Source: Chloroflexota bacterium
Lineage (GTDB): Bacteria > Chloroflexota > Anaerolineae > Aggregatilineales > Phototrophicaceae
DNA: 64,000 nt
Reading direction: 5' to 3'
Assembly: GCA_026708115.1 (NCBI GenBank)
Contig: JAPOVL010000013.1
Location: 310,001-374,000 of the forward strand
In this document: piece after piece, positions 45,712 through 55,590 of the stretch
Position numbering within the stretch: position 1 is the first letter of the stretch
How the letters are laid out: every line of letters begins with the position of its first letter
The notes under the pieces: model-generated
Database searches by the model: none
What the model saw: only the letters and a program-made list of their open reading frames with translations
What the model was told of the DNA's origin: nothing
Translations under genes and position numbers: made by a program

Positions 45712-47556
45712 ATGAAAGTTCATAAACACGAAGCGATTATTGTAGGCGCCGGCGGCGCCGGTTTGATGGCGGCGCTCTATGCCAGCAAAGCCGGCGCGGA
45801 TGTCGCCGTGGTCAGCAAGCTTTATCCCACCCGCAGCCATACTGGCGCGGCCCAAGGCGGCATCGGCGCGGCGCTGGGCAACCTCGACGAGGACCAGCCC
45901 ATTTATCACACTTACGACACCGTCAAAGGCGGCGATTACTTGACCGATCAGGCGGCAGCCAAGATCCTGGCGGAAAACGCCGTCGATGCTGTGATCGAAC
46001 TGGAGCACATGGGTCTGCCCTTTGACCGCACCTCCGAAAAACGCATCAGCCAGCGCCGCTTCGGCGGGCATACGCGCAACTTTGGCGAAGAACTGGTGCG
46101 CCGCGCTTGCCACGCGGCCGACCGCACCGGTCACATGATCCTGCAGACGCTTTATCAGCAGTGCATCAAGAACGAGGTCCACTTTTTCGATGAGTTTCAG
46201 GTTGTCGACATGATCGTAGTTGATGGCGCGGTCGCCGGCGTCATCGCCATCGAGTTGGGCACGGGCGAGTTTCACATCTTCCATGGCAAGGCCAGCTTTT
46301 TCGCTTCCGGCGGCTGGGGGCGCTGCTGGTCGGTTACCAGCAATGCGCACGCGCTAACCGGCGACGGCGCTGCCATCGCTCTGCGCCGCGGGGTGCCGCT
46401 GGAGGACATGGAATTCTTCCAATTTCATCCCACCGGCATTTATCGCATGGGCATTTTGATCACGGAAGGCGTCCGCGGGGAAGGCGGCGTTCTGATCAAC
46501 AGCGTCGGCGAGCGCTTCATGGAGCGTTACGCGCCCAGCGCTAAAGACCTGGCCAGCCGCGATGTCGTCAGTCGCGCGATTTACCTGGAGACGCGCGAAG
46601 GCCGCAGCATCAAGAATCGCGGCTATGTGCACCTGGATATCCGCCCGGGCACGGTCAACCGTTATTTTGCGGAAGAAGGGCGGGACCGCAATGACTTCAT
46701 CGACGACGCCACTGTGGAGCGCAAGCTGCCCGACATCCTCGACTTTTGCCGGACCTATCTGGGCGTCGATCCGGTCAAGGAACCGATGCCAGTACAGCCG
46801 ACCGCGCACTATGCCATGGGAGGCATTCCCACCAATGTCGATGCCGAGGTCGTCATTGACGCGGCCGGTACGGTGATGCCGGGCTTGTACGCCGCCGGCG
46901 AGACCGCCTGCGTGAGTGTGCACGGCGCCAACCGGCTGGGCACCAATTCCCTGGTTGATCTGGTTGTATTCGGGCGACGCGGCGGCATGAGCATGGCGGA
47001 GTTTGTCAAACAGGCCGATTGGAAGGCGCTGCCAGCCAATCCCGAAGGGGAGATCCGCGCGGAATTCGACCGCATTCGCAACGCAACCGGCAAGTCGCGA
47101 TCGGGGGAATTGCGCGCCAAAATGCAAGAAACCATGATGGAGAACATTGGCGTCTTTCGCACCCAGGAAACCATGCAGCGCGGTATTGATGACCTGGCCG
47201 AACTGCGGGAGCGCTTCTATACCGACATTCAGATTGACGACAAAGCGCATGTCTTCAACACTGATCTGATGGAAGCCTGGGAATTGGGTGCATTGCTCGA
47301 TCTGGCCGATGTGACCGCGCGTACAGCCATCGAGCGGGAGGAAAGCCGCGGCGCGCACAGCCGCGAGGACTTCAAGGAACGCGACGACGAAAACTGGCTG
47401 GCGCATTCGCTGATCTCCCACGATGGGGTGCTCGCGGATCCGACCTATACGGTGAGCTTCGACAAGCCGGTCGATCTCTCTCTCTGGGAAGAAGAGATCG
47501 CGCAAGGCCTACCCGAAGACAAACAGAAATTCCGTCCCAAGGCGCGTGTTTATTAG
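45712..47556 (+). CDS. sdhA: Succinate dehydrogenase flavoprotein subunit
   Basis: [50 protein letters not shown]...[18 protein letters not shown]. Confidence 0.97.
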   Translation: MKVHKHEAIIVGAGGAGLMAALYASKAGADVAVVSKLYPTRSHTGAAQGGIGAALGNLDEDQPIYHTYDTVKGGDYLTDQAAAKILAENAVDAVIELEHMGLPFDRTSEKRISQRRFGGHTRNFGEELVRRACHAADRTGHMILQTLYQQCIKNEVHFFDEFQVVDMIVVDGAVAGVIAIELGTGEFHIFHGKASFFASGGWGRCWSVTSNAHALTGDGAAIALRRGVPLEDMEFFQFHPTGIYRMGILITEGVRGEGGVLINSVGERFMERYAPSAKDLASRDVVSRAIYLETREGRSIKNRGYVHLDIRPGTVNRYFAEEGRDRNDFIDDATVERKLPDILDFCRTYLGVDPVKEPMPVQPTAHYAMGGIPTNVDAEVVIDAAGTVMPGLYAAGETACVSVHGANRLGTNSLVDLVVFGRRGGMSMAEFVKQADWKALPANPEGEIRAEFDRIRNATGKSRSGELRAKMQETMMENIGVFRTQETMQRGIDDLAELRERFYTDIQIDDKAHVFNTDLMEAWELGALLDLADVTARTAIEREESRGAHSREDFKERDDENWLAHSLISHDGVLADPTYTVSFDKPVDLSLWEEEIAQGLPEDKQKFRPKARVY

Positions 47557-47601
47557 GCGACCTGCTGCGAATATCAACAAGCTCATAGGGATAAATAAAC
47601 A

Positions 47602-48345
47602 ATGGACGTAACCTTCAGAATCAGACGACGGAACCCGGAAGTTCCTGGCAAGGAAAAGCCTTACTGGCAAGAATTTGTCCTGTCGGACGTTGATCCGACC
47701 GATCGCGTCCTAGAAATGCTGCATCGCATCAAATGGGAACAGGACGGTTCGCTGTCGTTGCGTCGCTCCTGCGCGCACGGCGTCTGCGGCTCCGATGCCA
47801 TGCGCATCAACGGTGTCAATCGCCTGGCTTGCAAGATGCTCATTCAAGACGTCGGGGAACGCGTGCAAGTCGAGCCGATTTTGGGATTGCCCGTGATCAA
47901 AGATCTGATCGTCGATATGGAACCCTTCTTCGACCATTACAAGCAAGTCATGCCCTTCTTCGTCAATGACAATCCGGTGCCGGAGGACGGACGCGAACGG
48001 CTGCAGACACAGGAGGATCGCGAGCTCTTCGATGATTCCACCAAGTGCATCCTCTGTGCTTGCTGCACGACTTCCTGCCCCAGCTTTTGGGCCAACGACC
48101 ATTACGTCGGTCCCGCTGCGATCGTAGGGGCGCACCGCTTCATATTTGACACCCGCGATCAAGCGGGGAAAGAGCGCCTCGACGTCCTCAGCGAGCCCAA
48201 CGGCGTTTGGCGCTGCCGCACCATCTTTAACTGCACGCCAGCCTGCCCGCGCGATATTGAGGTCACCAAGGCAATCGGCGAGGTCAAGTTGGCGATCCGA
48301 AAAGGAGCAACTGAAGGCATTATTCGACCGAATGAGGTACAATAA
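47602..48345 (+). CDS. sdhB: Succinate dehydrogenase iron-sulfur subunit
   Basis: LSLRRSCAHGVCGSDAMRINGVNRLACKMLIQDV...KCILCACCTTSCPSFWAND...CRTIFNCTPACPRDIEVTKAI. Confidence 0.97.
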   Translation: MDVTFRIRRRNPEVPGKEKPYWQEFVLSDVDPTDRVLEMLHRIKWEQDGSLSLRRSCAHGVCGSDAMRINGVNRLACKMLIQDVGERVQVEPILGLPVIKDLIVDMEPFFDHYKQVMPFFVNDNPVPEDGRERLQTQEDRELFDDSTKCILCACCTTSCPSFWANDHYVGPAAIVGAHRFIFDTRDQAGKERLDVLSEPNGVWRCRTIFNCTPACPRDIEVTKAIGEVKLAIRKGATEGIIRPNEVQ

Positions 48346-48421
48346 TTTTGTATTAGCCAGATTATCTGGTAGAATCTAGGAAATTCTCCCGTACAAATCA
48401 ATGTTTATTAGGAGGTCATGT

Positions 48422-49255
48422 ATGAAGGGCAAAGATTTCCCGAAGACAAGGTCAGTTTTCTGGTCACGGTTGCTTGGCCTGCTGATCGCCTTCGCCATCG
48501 TAGCCGTGATGGCGGTCGGTGGCGTCAAAAACCTTATGGCGGAGCTTTCAGCCGTCCATGACGAATTGGCCGCCAGCCAATATGAGCTCGGCAGAACGCA
48601 GCAAGCGCTAGCGTCGACACAGAGCGAGCTCGCCGCCTCGCGCAGCGAACTTACCGAGACGCAAATGAAAGCTGCGAACATTGCGCGCTCCTTGCAGCAT
48701 CGTAACGAGGAGCTCAAGGCCGCCAACAGCAAGATCGTCGTGCTGGATCACGCCAAGGATCAGTTGAAGCAGCGTTGGGGTCATACGCTGCAGGCCCTCG
48801 CACAGCGCAATGAGCAGCTTGTGGCGACTGATAGGTCCTTGCGCGCGACTCAAGCGGAGCTCGAACAATTGCGCAACCAGCCCCAATGGAGCATGATCGT
48901 GACCTCCGAACGCCAGATGCAAACGGCTTATCGCGAGCGCTTCGCGGCCTCGCGCCTGCGCATGTTTGTCGAGGGCGACGGCGGCATGATGTTCTATGAC
49001 GGGCAAGAGGCGCTGCACGAGATCGAACAATACTTTGGTTATGCCGAGCGAACCCAAGTTGTTCTGACGACGACAGCGCCGGGTCAGGATGTGCTGACAT
49101 GTCTCAATAACCCGAGTCTGGGTTGCGGGACGATCGTCGCGGCAGGCGTGCATGCCTCGCAGATGCAAGCCTATTCCTATGAGTCGCAGTACAGCGCAAT
49201 GGAAACGCTCATGGTGGATGGTCGGCGCGGACGCCGCCCCGGCAGGCGCCGCTAA
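48422..49255 (+). CDS. Membrane-anchored coiled-coil protein of unknown function
   Basis: N-terminal TM helix then long coiled coil (AVHDELAASQYELGRTQQALASTQSELAASRSELTETQ). Confidence 0.75.
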   Translation: MKGKDFPKTRSVFWSRLLGLLIAFAIVAVMAVGGVKNLMAELSAVHDELAASQYELGRTQQALASTQSELAASRSELTETQMKAANIARSLQHRNEELKAANSKIVVLDHAKDQLKQRWGHTLQALAQRNEQLVATDRSLRATQAELEQLRNQPQWSMIVTSERQMQTAYRERFAASRLRMFVEGDGGMMFYDGQEALHEIEQYFGYAERTQVVLTTTAPGQDVLTCLNNPSLGCGTIVAAGVHASQMQAYSYESQYSAMETLMVDGRRGRRPGRRR

Positions 49256-49306
49256 GGTCATCGCTGCGGCATTTGAGTGTAGATTAAACGCTTGACGCAT
49301 CAAGAG

Positions 49307-49334
49307 GCGGAGGACTCCGATCGGGGTCTTCCGC
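49307..49334 (+). terminator. Near-perfect 28-nt inverted repeat
   Basis: GCGGAGGACTCCGATCGGGGTCTTCCGC, G-U pairs only where imperfect. Confidence 0.55.
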
Positions 49335-49382
49335 ATTCTCTGTTTCGTATAGCCTGAATTATCCGATTTGTGGATTTCTTGG

Positions 49383-49405
49383 CAGGCGACCCATTGGGTC
49401 GCCTG
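49383..49405. repeat. Intergenic palindrome (GGCGACC..GGTCGCC type)
   Basis: CAGGCGACCC-ATT-GGGTCGCCTG. Confidence 0.65.
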
Positions 49406-49500
49406 TTCATATTCCAAGTATGAAGCCTTTCGAAGCCAGTTGAAAACCTGATCGGCAGAAGCTGGCAATTCGGCTGACCAACTGATATTCAGGAGCTCAT

Positions 49501-50490
49501 ATGCAGAATAATGTGATGCCACAGCGAGCGGCCATCATCGGCGCGGGGACGATGGGCCTGGGAATCGCCGAATGCTTCGCCCTAGCGGGCAAGGATGTCG
49601 TACTCATTGACGCAAGTCCAGAGTTATCCGAGTTGGCCTTAAAGCGACTCGCTCACCGTGTGCGGGCGCATGTGGACGCGGGTTTGCTTGAGCCATCCGC
49701 CCTGGACAGAACAGCCGCCGTGAAAACGGCAAAGGACCTGGCAACTGCGGTGGCCGATGCCGACCTGGTTCTGGAAGCGGTGCCGGAAAACATCGACATC
49801 AAGCGCGAGGTGCTATCCGCCTGCGACAGGGGCGCGCCCCTCGAGGCCATCATCGCGACAAATACGTCGTCATTGCCCATGGATGAGCTTGCAGCCTTCG
49901 TCAACCGCGATGAGCGCTTCCTGGGCATGCATTGGTTTAATCCGCCTGAGTGGACCCCGGCGGTGGAAATCATCCCATCATCGCGAACCGATGTGGGGGT
50001 TGTCAAACGGCTGCGCGAGTTTCTGCTCGCGATCGGCAAGCGCCCGGCGGCGGTCGGCAGCGCTCCCGGATTTGTGGCTAATCGCATTCAGTTTGCGCTC
50101 TTCCGCGAGGCGATCGCTTGCGTAGCTGAAGGCTTGGCGACGCCGGCGGAATTGGATGAATTGGTCCGCGGCAGTTTTGGTTTTCGCTTGCCATTTTACG
50201 GTCCCTTCCAGATCGCCGACATGGCAGGATTGGATGTTTATTCGAACATCTTTGGGGTGCTGGAGCGGGGCTTGGGCGAGCAGTGGCAGCCGCCCGAGCT
50301 GTTGCGAACGGTCGTCGACGCCGGGCGTCACGGTGTCAAGAGCTTTGCTGGCTTCTACGAGTACAGTGAAGAAGAACGCGACAAGATGCTGCTGGAGCGC
50401 GACCGGCGTTACGCCGCGCTTAACCAGTTGCTGGCTGAACTGCCGCCGCAGACCTTCGCGCCGAGAGGAACTGCTGATGATCAAGATTAA
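49501..50490 (+). CDS. 3-hydroxyacyl-CoA dehydrogenase family protein (copy 1)
   Basis: RAAIIGAGTMGLGIAECFALAGKDVVLIDAS...NTSSLPMDELAAFVNRDERFLGMHWFNPPEWTPAVEII...GFVANRIQFALFREA. Confidence 0.92.
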   Translation: MQNNVMPQRAAIIGAGTMGLGIAECFALAGKDVVLIDASPELSELALKRLAHRVRAHVDAGLLEPSALDRTAAVKTAKDLATAVADADLVLEAVPENIDIKREVLSACDRGAPLEAIIATNTSSLPMDELAAFVNRDERFLGMHWFNPPEWTPAVEIIPSSRTDVGVVKRLREFLLAIGKRPAAVGSAPGFVANRIQFALFREAIACVAEGLATPAELDELVRGSFGFRLPFYGPFQIADMAGLDVYSNIFGVLERGLGEQWQPPELLRTVVDAGRHGVKSFAGFYEYSEEERDKMLLERDRRYAALNQLLAELPPQTFAPRGTADDQD

Positions 50491-51388
50491 GAGCGTGACG
50501 GTGATCGGCGCGGGCACGATGGGTCGACAAATCTCCTTGCAGATCGCCCGGCACGGCTTTTCGGTCGTCTTGTTCGATGCGGACTCTGCCGCTTTGACCG
50601 ATGCGGGGCTGGCTCAAGAGCGAATCGTCGCTGATTGGGTCGCCGCGGGCCTTGAAGCGGAGAATGCGAGCAGCGCGATCCTGGGAAACTTGCGCTATGA
50701 GACCGAGCTTTCCTTCGCAATCCGCGCTGCCGATCTGGTGATTGAAGTGGTGCCGGAACGGCTCGAACTCAAACGGAGAGTGTTCAGGCAAATTGACGGT
50801 CTGGCGCACGAAGGAGCCATCATCGCCAGCAATAGTTCGTCGATCCGCGTCAGCGCCCTGGAAGACGCTACCGAGCGCCCGCAACAGGTGGCGAATTTGC
50901 ATTTTTATCTGCCGGTTTGGGATAACCCAATGGTGGAAATCGGCGGTGGCAGTTCTACGCGCGACGATGTGCTGGACGCCCTGTCCGCATTTGCTCGCGC
51001 AATCGGCCTCTTGCCACTACGGGTGAGGGGAGAAAGCACCGGTTTCATTCTCAATCGTGTCTGGCGGGCGATCAAAAAAGAGGTCATGAAAGTGGCCGAT
51101 AGCGGTGTCGCCACGGTGGAAGATATCGACCGCGCCTGGATGATTAAATTCGGAAGCAAGCAGCCGCCGCCCTTCGCGCAGATGGATCGCATCGGCTTGG
51201 ACGTCATCTACGATATCGAAATGCGCTACGCTGAAGAAAGCGGCGATCCGGACGATCTGCCCCGGCCGATTTTGACGGAAAAGCTTGAACGTGGCGAACT
51301 GGGCCTGAAAACCGGTCGCGGCTTCTACAACTATCCGAACCCAGCTTACCTGGCGGACGATTTTCTGATGTCGGATCAAGCCGAATAG
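50477..51388 (+). CDS. 3-hydroxyacyl-CoA dehydrogenase family protein (copy 2, overlaps copy 1 by 14 nt)
   Basis: MIKIKSVTVIGAGTMGRQISLQIARHGFSVVLFDAD...SNSSSIRVSALED...LERGELGLKTGRGFYNYPNP. Confidence 0.92.
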   Translation: MIKIKSVTVIGAGTMGRQISLQIARHGFSVVLFDADSAALTDAGLAQERIVADWVAAGLEAENASSAILGNLRYETELSFAIRAADLVIEVVPERLELKRRVFRQIDGLAHEGAIIASNSSSIRVSALEDATERPQQVANLHFYLPVWDNPMVEIGGGSSTRDDVLDALSAFARAIGLLPLRVRGESTGFILNRVWRAIKKEVMKVADSGVATVEDIDRAWMIKFGSKQPPPFAQMDRIGLDVIYDIEMRYAEESGDPDDLPRPILTEKLERGELGLKTGRGFYNYPNPAYLADDFLMSDQAE

Positions 51389-51471
51389 AACGCGCTGCCC
51401 GGCCGCGCGCACTTGACACGGCCAATGCGCCGTCGTAGAATACTTGGCGCTACCGCTCCTGGGATATGTCC

Positions 51472-51500
51472 TTGAGCATGCTCTGCCGCTATGCTATACT
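51472..51500 (+). promoter_or_regulatory. Candidate sigma70-type promoter for the tRNA cluster
   Basis: TTGAGC-17 nt-TATACT, ends 11 nt before the first tRNA. Confidence 0.6.
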
Positions 51501-51511
51501 GCATCGGCTAT

Positions 51512-51584
51512 GCCACCATAGCTCAATTGGCAGAGCACCTGTTTTGTAAACAGGTTGTTCTGGGTTCGAGTCCCAGTGGTGGCT
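51512..51584 (+). tRNA. tRNA-Thr(TGT)
   Basis: GCCACCA...TGGTGGC acceptor pairing; anticodon loop TTTGTAA; TTCGAGT T-loop. Confidence 0.95.
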
Positions 51585-51609
51585 TTGGTTTAATAACCAA
51601 ATCTTATAG

Positions 51610-51692
51610 GGGTCGGTGCCCGAGTGGCTAAAGGGGGCGGACTGTAAATTCGCTGGCGAGAGCCTACACTGGTTCGAATCCAGTCCGGCCCA
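51610..51692 (+). tRNA. tRNA-Tyr(GTA)
   Basis: GGGTCGG/CCGGCCC acceptor, anticodon loop CTGTAAA, long variable arm, GGTTCGAATCC T-arm. Confidence 0.93.
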
Positions 51693-51749
51693 CTATCGTT
51701 GCAAACCGCTTCGCCAGTACCGACGTAGCAAACATGGTCGCGGTTGCAC

Positions 51750-51821
51750 GCCTCCGTAGCTCAGGGGTAGAGCGCTCCCTTGGTAAGGGCGAGGTCATGA
51801 GTTCAAATCTCATCGGAGGCT
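51750..51821 (+). tRNA. tRNA-Thr(GGT)
   Basis: GCCTCCG/CGGAGGC acceptor, anticodon loop TTGGTAA, GTTCAAATC T-arm. Confidence 0.94.
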
Positions 51822-51867
51822 CTTGCGAGCAAGACGGGGCAACGGCAATTAGTGGCGAAAATTGTAG

Positions 51868-51888
51868 GGGCGACCAATCTGGTCGCCC
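51868..51888. repeat. Intergenic palindrome between tRNA-Thr and rpmG
   Basis: GGGCGACCA-ATC-TGGTCGCCC. Confidence 0.65.
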
Positions 51889-51937
51889 GAAAATCGCCTC
51901 AACTGCTTGATAAGAGGCTGAGGATGGGGGATAAGAC

Positions 51938-52099
51938 ATGGCAAAGAAGGGACAGCGCATTGTCGTGAAGATGCGCAGCACCGAGAGCGGTCATATCTAT
52001 ATCACCGAGAAGAGCCGTCGCAATACGCAGGGGCGGCTTGAATTGCGCAAATACGATCCCTATTTGCGCCGGCACGTGGTCTATCGGGAAACCAAGTAG
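51938..52099 (+). CDS. rpmG: 50S ribosomal protein L33
   Basis: Manual translation [53 protein letters not shown] (absent from the ORF track because of length). Confidence 0.95.
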   Translation: MAKKGQRIVVKMRSTESGHIYITEKSRRNTQGRLELRKYDPYLRRHVVYRETK

Positions 52100-52149
52100 C
52101 TTTTGGCTGCGTATTAATGTATAGTTGGCTGGACTAGAAAGCGAATCAT

Positions 52150-52222
52150 AGGGGTATAGCTCAGTTGGTAGAGCGACGGTCTCCAAAACCGTAGGTCGAG
52201 AGTTCGAGTCTTTCTGCCCCTG
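52150..52222 (+). tRNA. tRNA-Trp(CCA)
   Basis: AGGGGTA/TGCCCCT acceptor, anticodon loop CTCCAAA, AGTTCGAGTCT T-arm. Confidence 0.94.
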
Positions 52223-52232
52223 ACGAGATCCT

Positions 52233-52260
52233 TAAACACCGTCCACCGAGACGGTGTTTA
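52233..52260 (+). terminator. Perfect 11-bp stem-loop between tRNA-Trp and secE
   Basis: TAAACACCGTC-CACCGA-GACGGTGTTTA. Confidence 0.6.
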
Positions 52261-52304
52261 TTCATCGGCAATCGCCAAAAAGAGTTTGCGAGGAGGCCGG
52301 AACC

Positions 52305-52691
52305 ATGGCAGCGGACAAGAGCGAGGGCGCGATCACCGAACGCAAGGGTACCGCGACCCCGGGTCGCCGGACGCGCAAGATCAAGAAGGGCAAGCCAGAG
52401 CCGCAGGGCAATACCATGACCCGCCCGGTCTTCCAGATGGTAGACTATTTTGTGAATGTTCGATCGGAGTTGAATAAGGTTGCCTGGCCCAACCGCGAAG
52501 ATACGCGGCGCCTGACCATACTTTGCATCAACGTCACGATTGCCTCCGCCATATTTTTGGGTATCCTGGCCGTGATCTGGTCCGAATTCATGCGCATCGG
52601 GCTCAACCCTGGCTATGCCTGGATGTTGCTGGCGGTGATCGTAGCCATGGTGGGTTTCGCCTTGTTTATGATCCGCCGCGGCTCGATTTAG
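52305..52691 (+). CDS. secE: Preprotein translocase subunit SecE
   Basis: VDYFVNVRSELNKVAWPNREDTRRLT then one TM helix; followed by nusG. Confidence 0.92.
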   Translation: MAADKSEGAITERKGTATPGRRTRKIKKGKPEPQGNTMTRPVFQMVDYFVNVRSELNKVAWPNREDTRRLTILCINVTIASAIFLGILAVIWSEFMRIGLNPGYAWMLLAVIVAMVGFALFMIRRGSI

Positions 52692-52823
52692 GCAATTAAC
52701 TGCGGCTTGTGTCAGGTGGTCAATACCAAACCGTAGGGCGGGGGAGCAATCCTTCGCCAATCGCAGGCAGGGAGTCCAGCCCATAGTTGCAACGGGCGAG
52801 GGGGCTTGTTAAAGAAGAGAATT

Positions 52824-53507
52824 ATGAGCGAACAATCGAAAGACATGCGGCAAGCGACCGACTACGATCCGGATCCGGTCTATATGGATGATGCGACTGG
52901 GCCGGAAGAAGATGTCGAAGGACTGAACATCGTTCTCGACGATGGGGGCGACGAAGAAGATTCCAAGCGCAGCTGGTTCTTCATCCACTGCTATTCTGGC
53001 TACGAAAAGAAAGTCGAACACGCCTTGCGTCAGCGCATTGACAGCATGGGCATGCAAGATCAGATCTATGATGTGCTGATCCCCACTGAAGATGAAATCG
53101 AGGTCAAGGACGGCAAACGCCGCACCGTGGAGAAACGCGTCTTCCCCGGTTATGTCATGGTGCAGATGCGTTGGAACAAGGAAGAAGCTGAGCTAGACAA
53201 GGACGCCTGGTACACCGTGCGTAATACGCCCGGCGTGGTTGGCTTTGTCGGGGGCGAGAATCAGCCCACGCCGCTGCGCGACGAAGAGGTCAAGCGCATC
53301 ATGGATCGGATGGATTCCGAAGACATGGTGGTCAAGGTCGATTACAAGATCGGCGAGCGCGTGCGCATCGTCGGGGGGCCATTCAACGATTTTCCCGGCA
53401 CCGTGGCGTCGATCGATTCCGGTCGCGAGAAAGTGCGCGTCATGGTTGATTTCTTCGGTCGCGAAACCGCTGTTGTGCTCAGCTTTATGGAAGTGGAACG
53501 CATGTAA
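52824..53507 (+). CDS. nusG: Transcription termination/antitermination protein NusG
   Basis: WFFIHCYSGYEKKVEHALRQRIDSMGMQDQIYDVLIPTEDEIE...FPGYVMVQM...NTPGVVGFVG...GERVRIVGGPFNDFPGTVASID. Confidence 0.97.
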   Translation: MSEQSKDMRQATDYDPDPVYMDDATGPEEDVEGLNIVLDDGGDEEDSKRSWFFIHCYSGYEKKVEHALRQRIDSMGMQDQIYDVLIPTEDEIEVKDGKRRTVEKRVFPGYVMVQMRWNKEEAELDKDAWYTVRNTPGVVGFVGGENQPTPLRDEEVKRIMDRMDSEDMVVKVDYKIGERVRIVGGPFNDFPGTVASIDSGREKVRVMVDFFGRETAVVLSFMEVERM

Positions 53508-53578
53508 GACCGCCGCCGCAATCCAGGAGGCGGCCTTGCGCTGTCAACCGCAGAACCAGTATTGATGAGGTAAGGGAC

Positions 53579-54004
53579 ATGGCAAAAAAGATCAAGGCAA
53601 TCGTTAAACTACAAATTCCCGCGGGCAAAGCCAACCCCGCGCCGCCGATTGGACCGGCGCTGGCGCAGCACGGCATCAACTTGATGCAGTTCTGCAAGGA
53701 ATACAACGGACGCACCTCCAACCGCATGGGCGATATTGTTCCTGCCGAGATCACGGTCTTTGCGGACGGTTCCTTCAAGTTTGCGCTGAAGAGCCCGCCC
53801 ACGTCATTCTTGATCAAGAAGGCGGCCGGCCTGGAAAAGGCGGCCTCCAACCCGGCCACCGAGACCGTCGCTGTCTTGAACCGCGACCAGGTGCGGGAAA
53901 TTGCGCAGGTCAAGATGACCGACATGAACGCCATTAATATCGAAGGCGCCATGCGCCAGGTCGAAGGCACCGCGCGACAGATGGGCATCAAGGTCGCCGA
54001 ATGA
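53579..54004 (+). CDS. rplK: 50S ribosomal protein L11
   Basis: MAKKIKAIVKLQIPAGKANPAPPIGPALAQHGINLMQFCKEYN. Confidence 0.98.
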   Translation: MAKKIKAIVKLQIPAGKANPAPPIGPALAQHGINLMQFCKEYNGRTSNRMGDIVPAEITVFADGSFKFALKSPPTSFLIKKAAGLEKAASNPATETVAVLNRDQVREIAQVKMTDMNAINIEGAMRQVEGTARQMGIKVAE

Positions 54005-54102
54005 CCACGGCAGTACAGTCCTATTAGTCCGACAACGAGTTTGCGATTCATTTTTGAAATTGTGGGAGGGCAGACGCCCGCTAACCACGAGGAGCGAAGA
54101 TC

Positions 54103-54789
54103 ATGGGCAAGAGATACAAAACAGCGGCGGCGGCATTCGATCGGCAGAGGAACTATCCGATGGAAGAAGCCCTGCGCATCGTCAAGAGCAACGCCACTGC
54201 CAAGTTTGACGAGACAATCGAAATCCATTTTCGCCTGGGCATTGATCCGCGGCATAGTGATCAACAAGTGCGTACCACGGTCATGCTCCCGCATGGCACG
54301 GGCAAAACCGTGCGAATCCTGGCTTTTGTGGATGAAAGCGAGGCCGAGTCGACGCTGGCGGCGGGCGCGGATATCATTGGCACGGATGAAGTGATCAACA
54401 AAATACGCAACGACGGCTGGCTGGAATTTGACGCCACCATCGCCACGCCGCCGATGATGCGCAAGGTCGGTCAAATCGCACGTATTTTGGGCCCGCGCGG
54501 CTTGATGCCCAATCCCAAAGCGGGAACAGTCGTACCGTCAGATGACTTGCCGCGCGTGATCAACGAGCTAAAGGCGGGACGGGTCGAGTTCCGTAATGAC
54601 AAAACTGGCAATTTGCATGTGCCTGTTGGCAAAGCCAGCTTCTCGCACGAACAACTGCAAGAGAACTTGCAAGCCGTGGTGGATACGATCCGCAATGCCA
54701 AGCCGGAATCGCAAAAAGGGACCTATGTGCGTCGTGTTGTGCTAACTTCAACGATGGGACCTGGCGTCCGCGTCGACGGAACTGTTTAG
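54103..54789 (+). CDS. rplA: 50S ribosomal protein L1
   Basis: MGKRYKTAAAAFDRQRNYPMEEALRIVKSNATAKFDETIEIHFRLGIDPRHSDQQVRTTVMLPHGTGKTVRI. Confidence 0.98.
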   Translation: MGKRYKTAAAAFDRQRNYPMEEALRIVKSNATAKFDETIEIHFRLGIDPRHSDQQVRTTVMLPHGTGKTVRILAFVDESEAESTLAAGADIIGTDEVINKIRNDGWLEFDATIATPPMMRKVGQIARILGPRGLMPNPKAGTVVPSDDLPRVINELKAGRVEFRNDKTGNLHVPVGKASFSHEQLQENLQAVVDTIRNAKPESQKGTYVRRVVLTSTMGPGVRVDGTV

Positions 54790-54827
54790 GCCACAGGCAG
54801 ACCGAGCTCATTCGACGTCAATCAATA

Positions 54828-54850
54828 AGGGCGAGCCCACGGCTCGCCCT
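54828..54850 (+). terminator. Rho-independent-type terminator after rplA
   Basis: AGGGCGAGCC-CAC-GGCTCGCCCT then CTTCTTTT. Confidence 0.8.
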
Positions 54851-54880
54851 CTTCTTTTGCCCGGCTCCGAATGAAGCGTT

Positions 54881-55417
54881 TTAGGCTTTGAGGCGCTCGA
54901 AGTATTGCTTGCGGAATTTGGCGACTTTTGGCGCGATGACGTAGGCGCAATAGCCCTGTGTGGGATTGTTGGCGAAGTAGTTCTGGTGGTAGTTCTCGGC
55001 AACCCAGAATGTACTTGCCGGGGTGACCTCGGTCACAAATTGCTTCGGATAAAGCTCCTCCGCTTCCAGGCGCTTGATCGTGTCCTCTGCGATTTGACGT
55101 TGCTCTTCCGTGTGGTGCCAGATACCCGAACGATACTGCGGCCCGCGGTCGTTTCCTTGTCGGTTTAGTGTGGTGGGATCGTGGATGGTGAAGAAGATGT
55201 TCAGCACGTCTTGGAAACTAATGATCTCGTTGTCAAAACTGACATTGACGACCTCCGCATGGCCAGTGGTCTTGGCGCAGACCTGCTCATAAGTCGGGTT
55301 GTCGACATGGCCGCCCATGTAACCGGATATCGCCGATTCAACGCCGGTCAACTGGCTGTAGACAGCTTCCACACACCAAAAGCAGCCGCCGCCCAAGGTC
55401 GCTATTTCATTGCCCAT
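54881..55417 (-). CDS. msrA: Peptide-methionine (S)-S-oxide reductase
   Basis: ATLGGGCFWCVEAVYSQLTGVESAISGYMGG...PTYEQVCAKTTGHAEVVNVSFD. Confidence 0.97.
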   Translation of the reverse strand: MGNEIATLGGGCFWCVEAVYSQLTGVESAISGYMGGHVDNPTYEQVCAKTTGHAEVVNVSFDNEIISFQDVLNIFFTIHDPTTLNRQGNDRGPQYRSGIWHHTEEQRQIAEDTIKRLEAEELYPKQFVTEVTPASTFWVAENYHQNYFANNPTQGYCAYVIAPKVAKFRKQYFERLKA

Positions 55418-55504
55418 GATTCTTGTCCTTCCGTCCTGTTGGTCCTGCTTACAGTATGGACGCCGATTATTGCCGAATTCCTACAGCAGCGTTAAATCTT
55501 CGTC

Positions 55505-55590
55505 AGAGCCGCTCGGCGACGGCGAAAAGTCTGCCCCGCCCGCGTACATGGAGCCCGCTCGTCGAATGAGCGCCGCGGTTTACATAAACA
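55505..55590 (-). repeat. Interspersed intergenic repeat, copy E (diverged)
   Basis: Reverse complement: TTTATGTAAACCGCGGCGCTCATTCGACGAGCGGG...GGGGCAGACTTTTCGCCGTCGCCGAGCGGCTCT. Confidence 0.7.

Noticed and set aside
46354-47505. 383-aa minus-strand ORF opposite sdhA
   Set aside because: Antisense shadow of a highly conserved gene
50156-50476. Upstream extension of the second hydroxyacyl-CoA dehydrogenase ORF
   Set aside because: Overlaps copy 1 out of frame; the conserved N-terminus begins at MIKIKSVTVIGAGTMG (50477)
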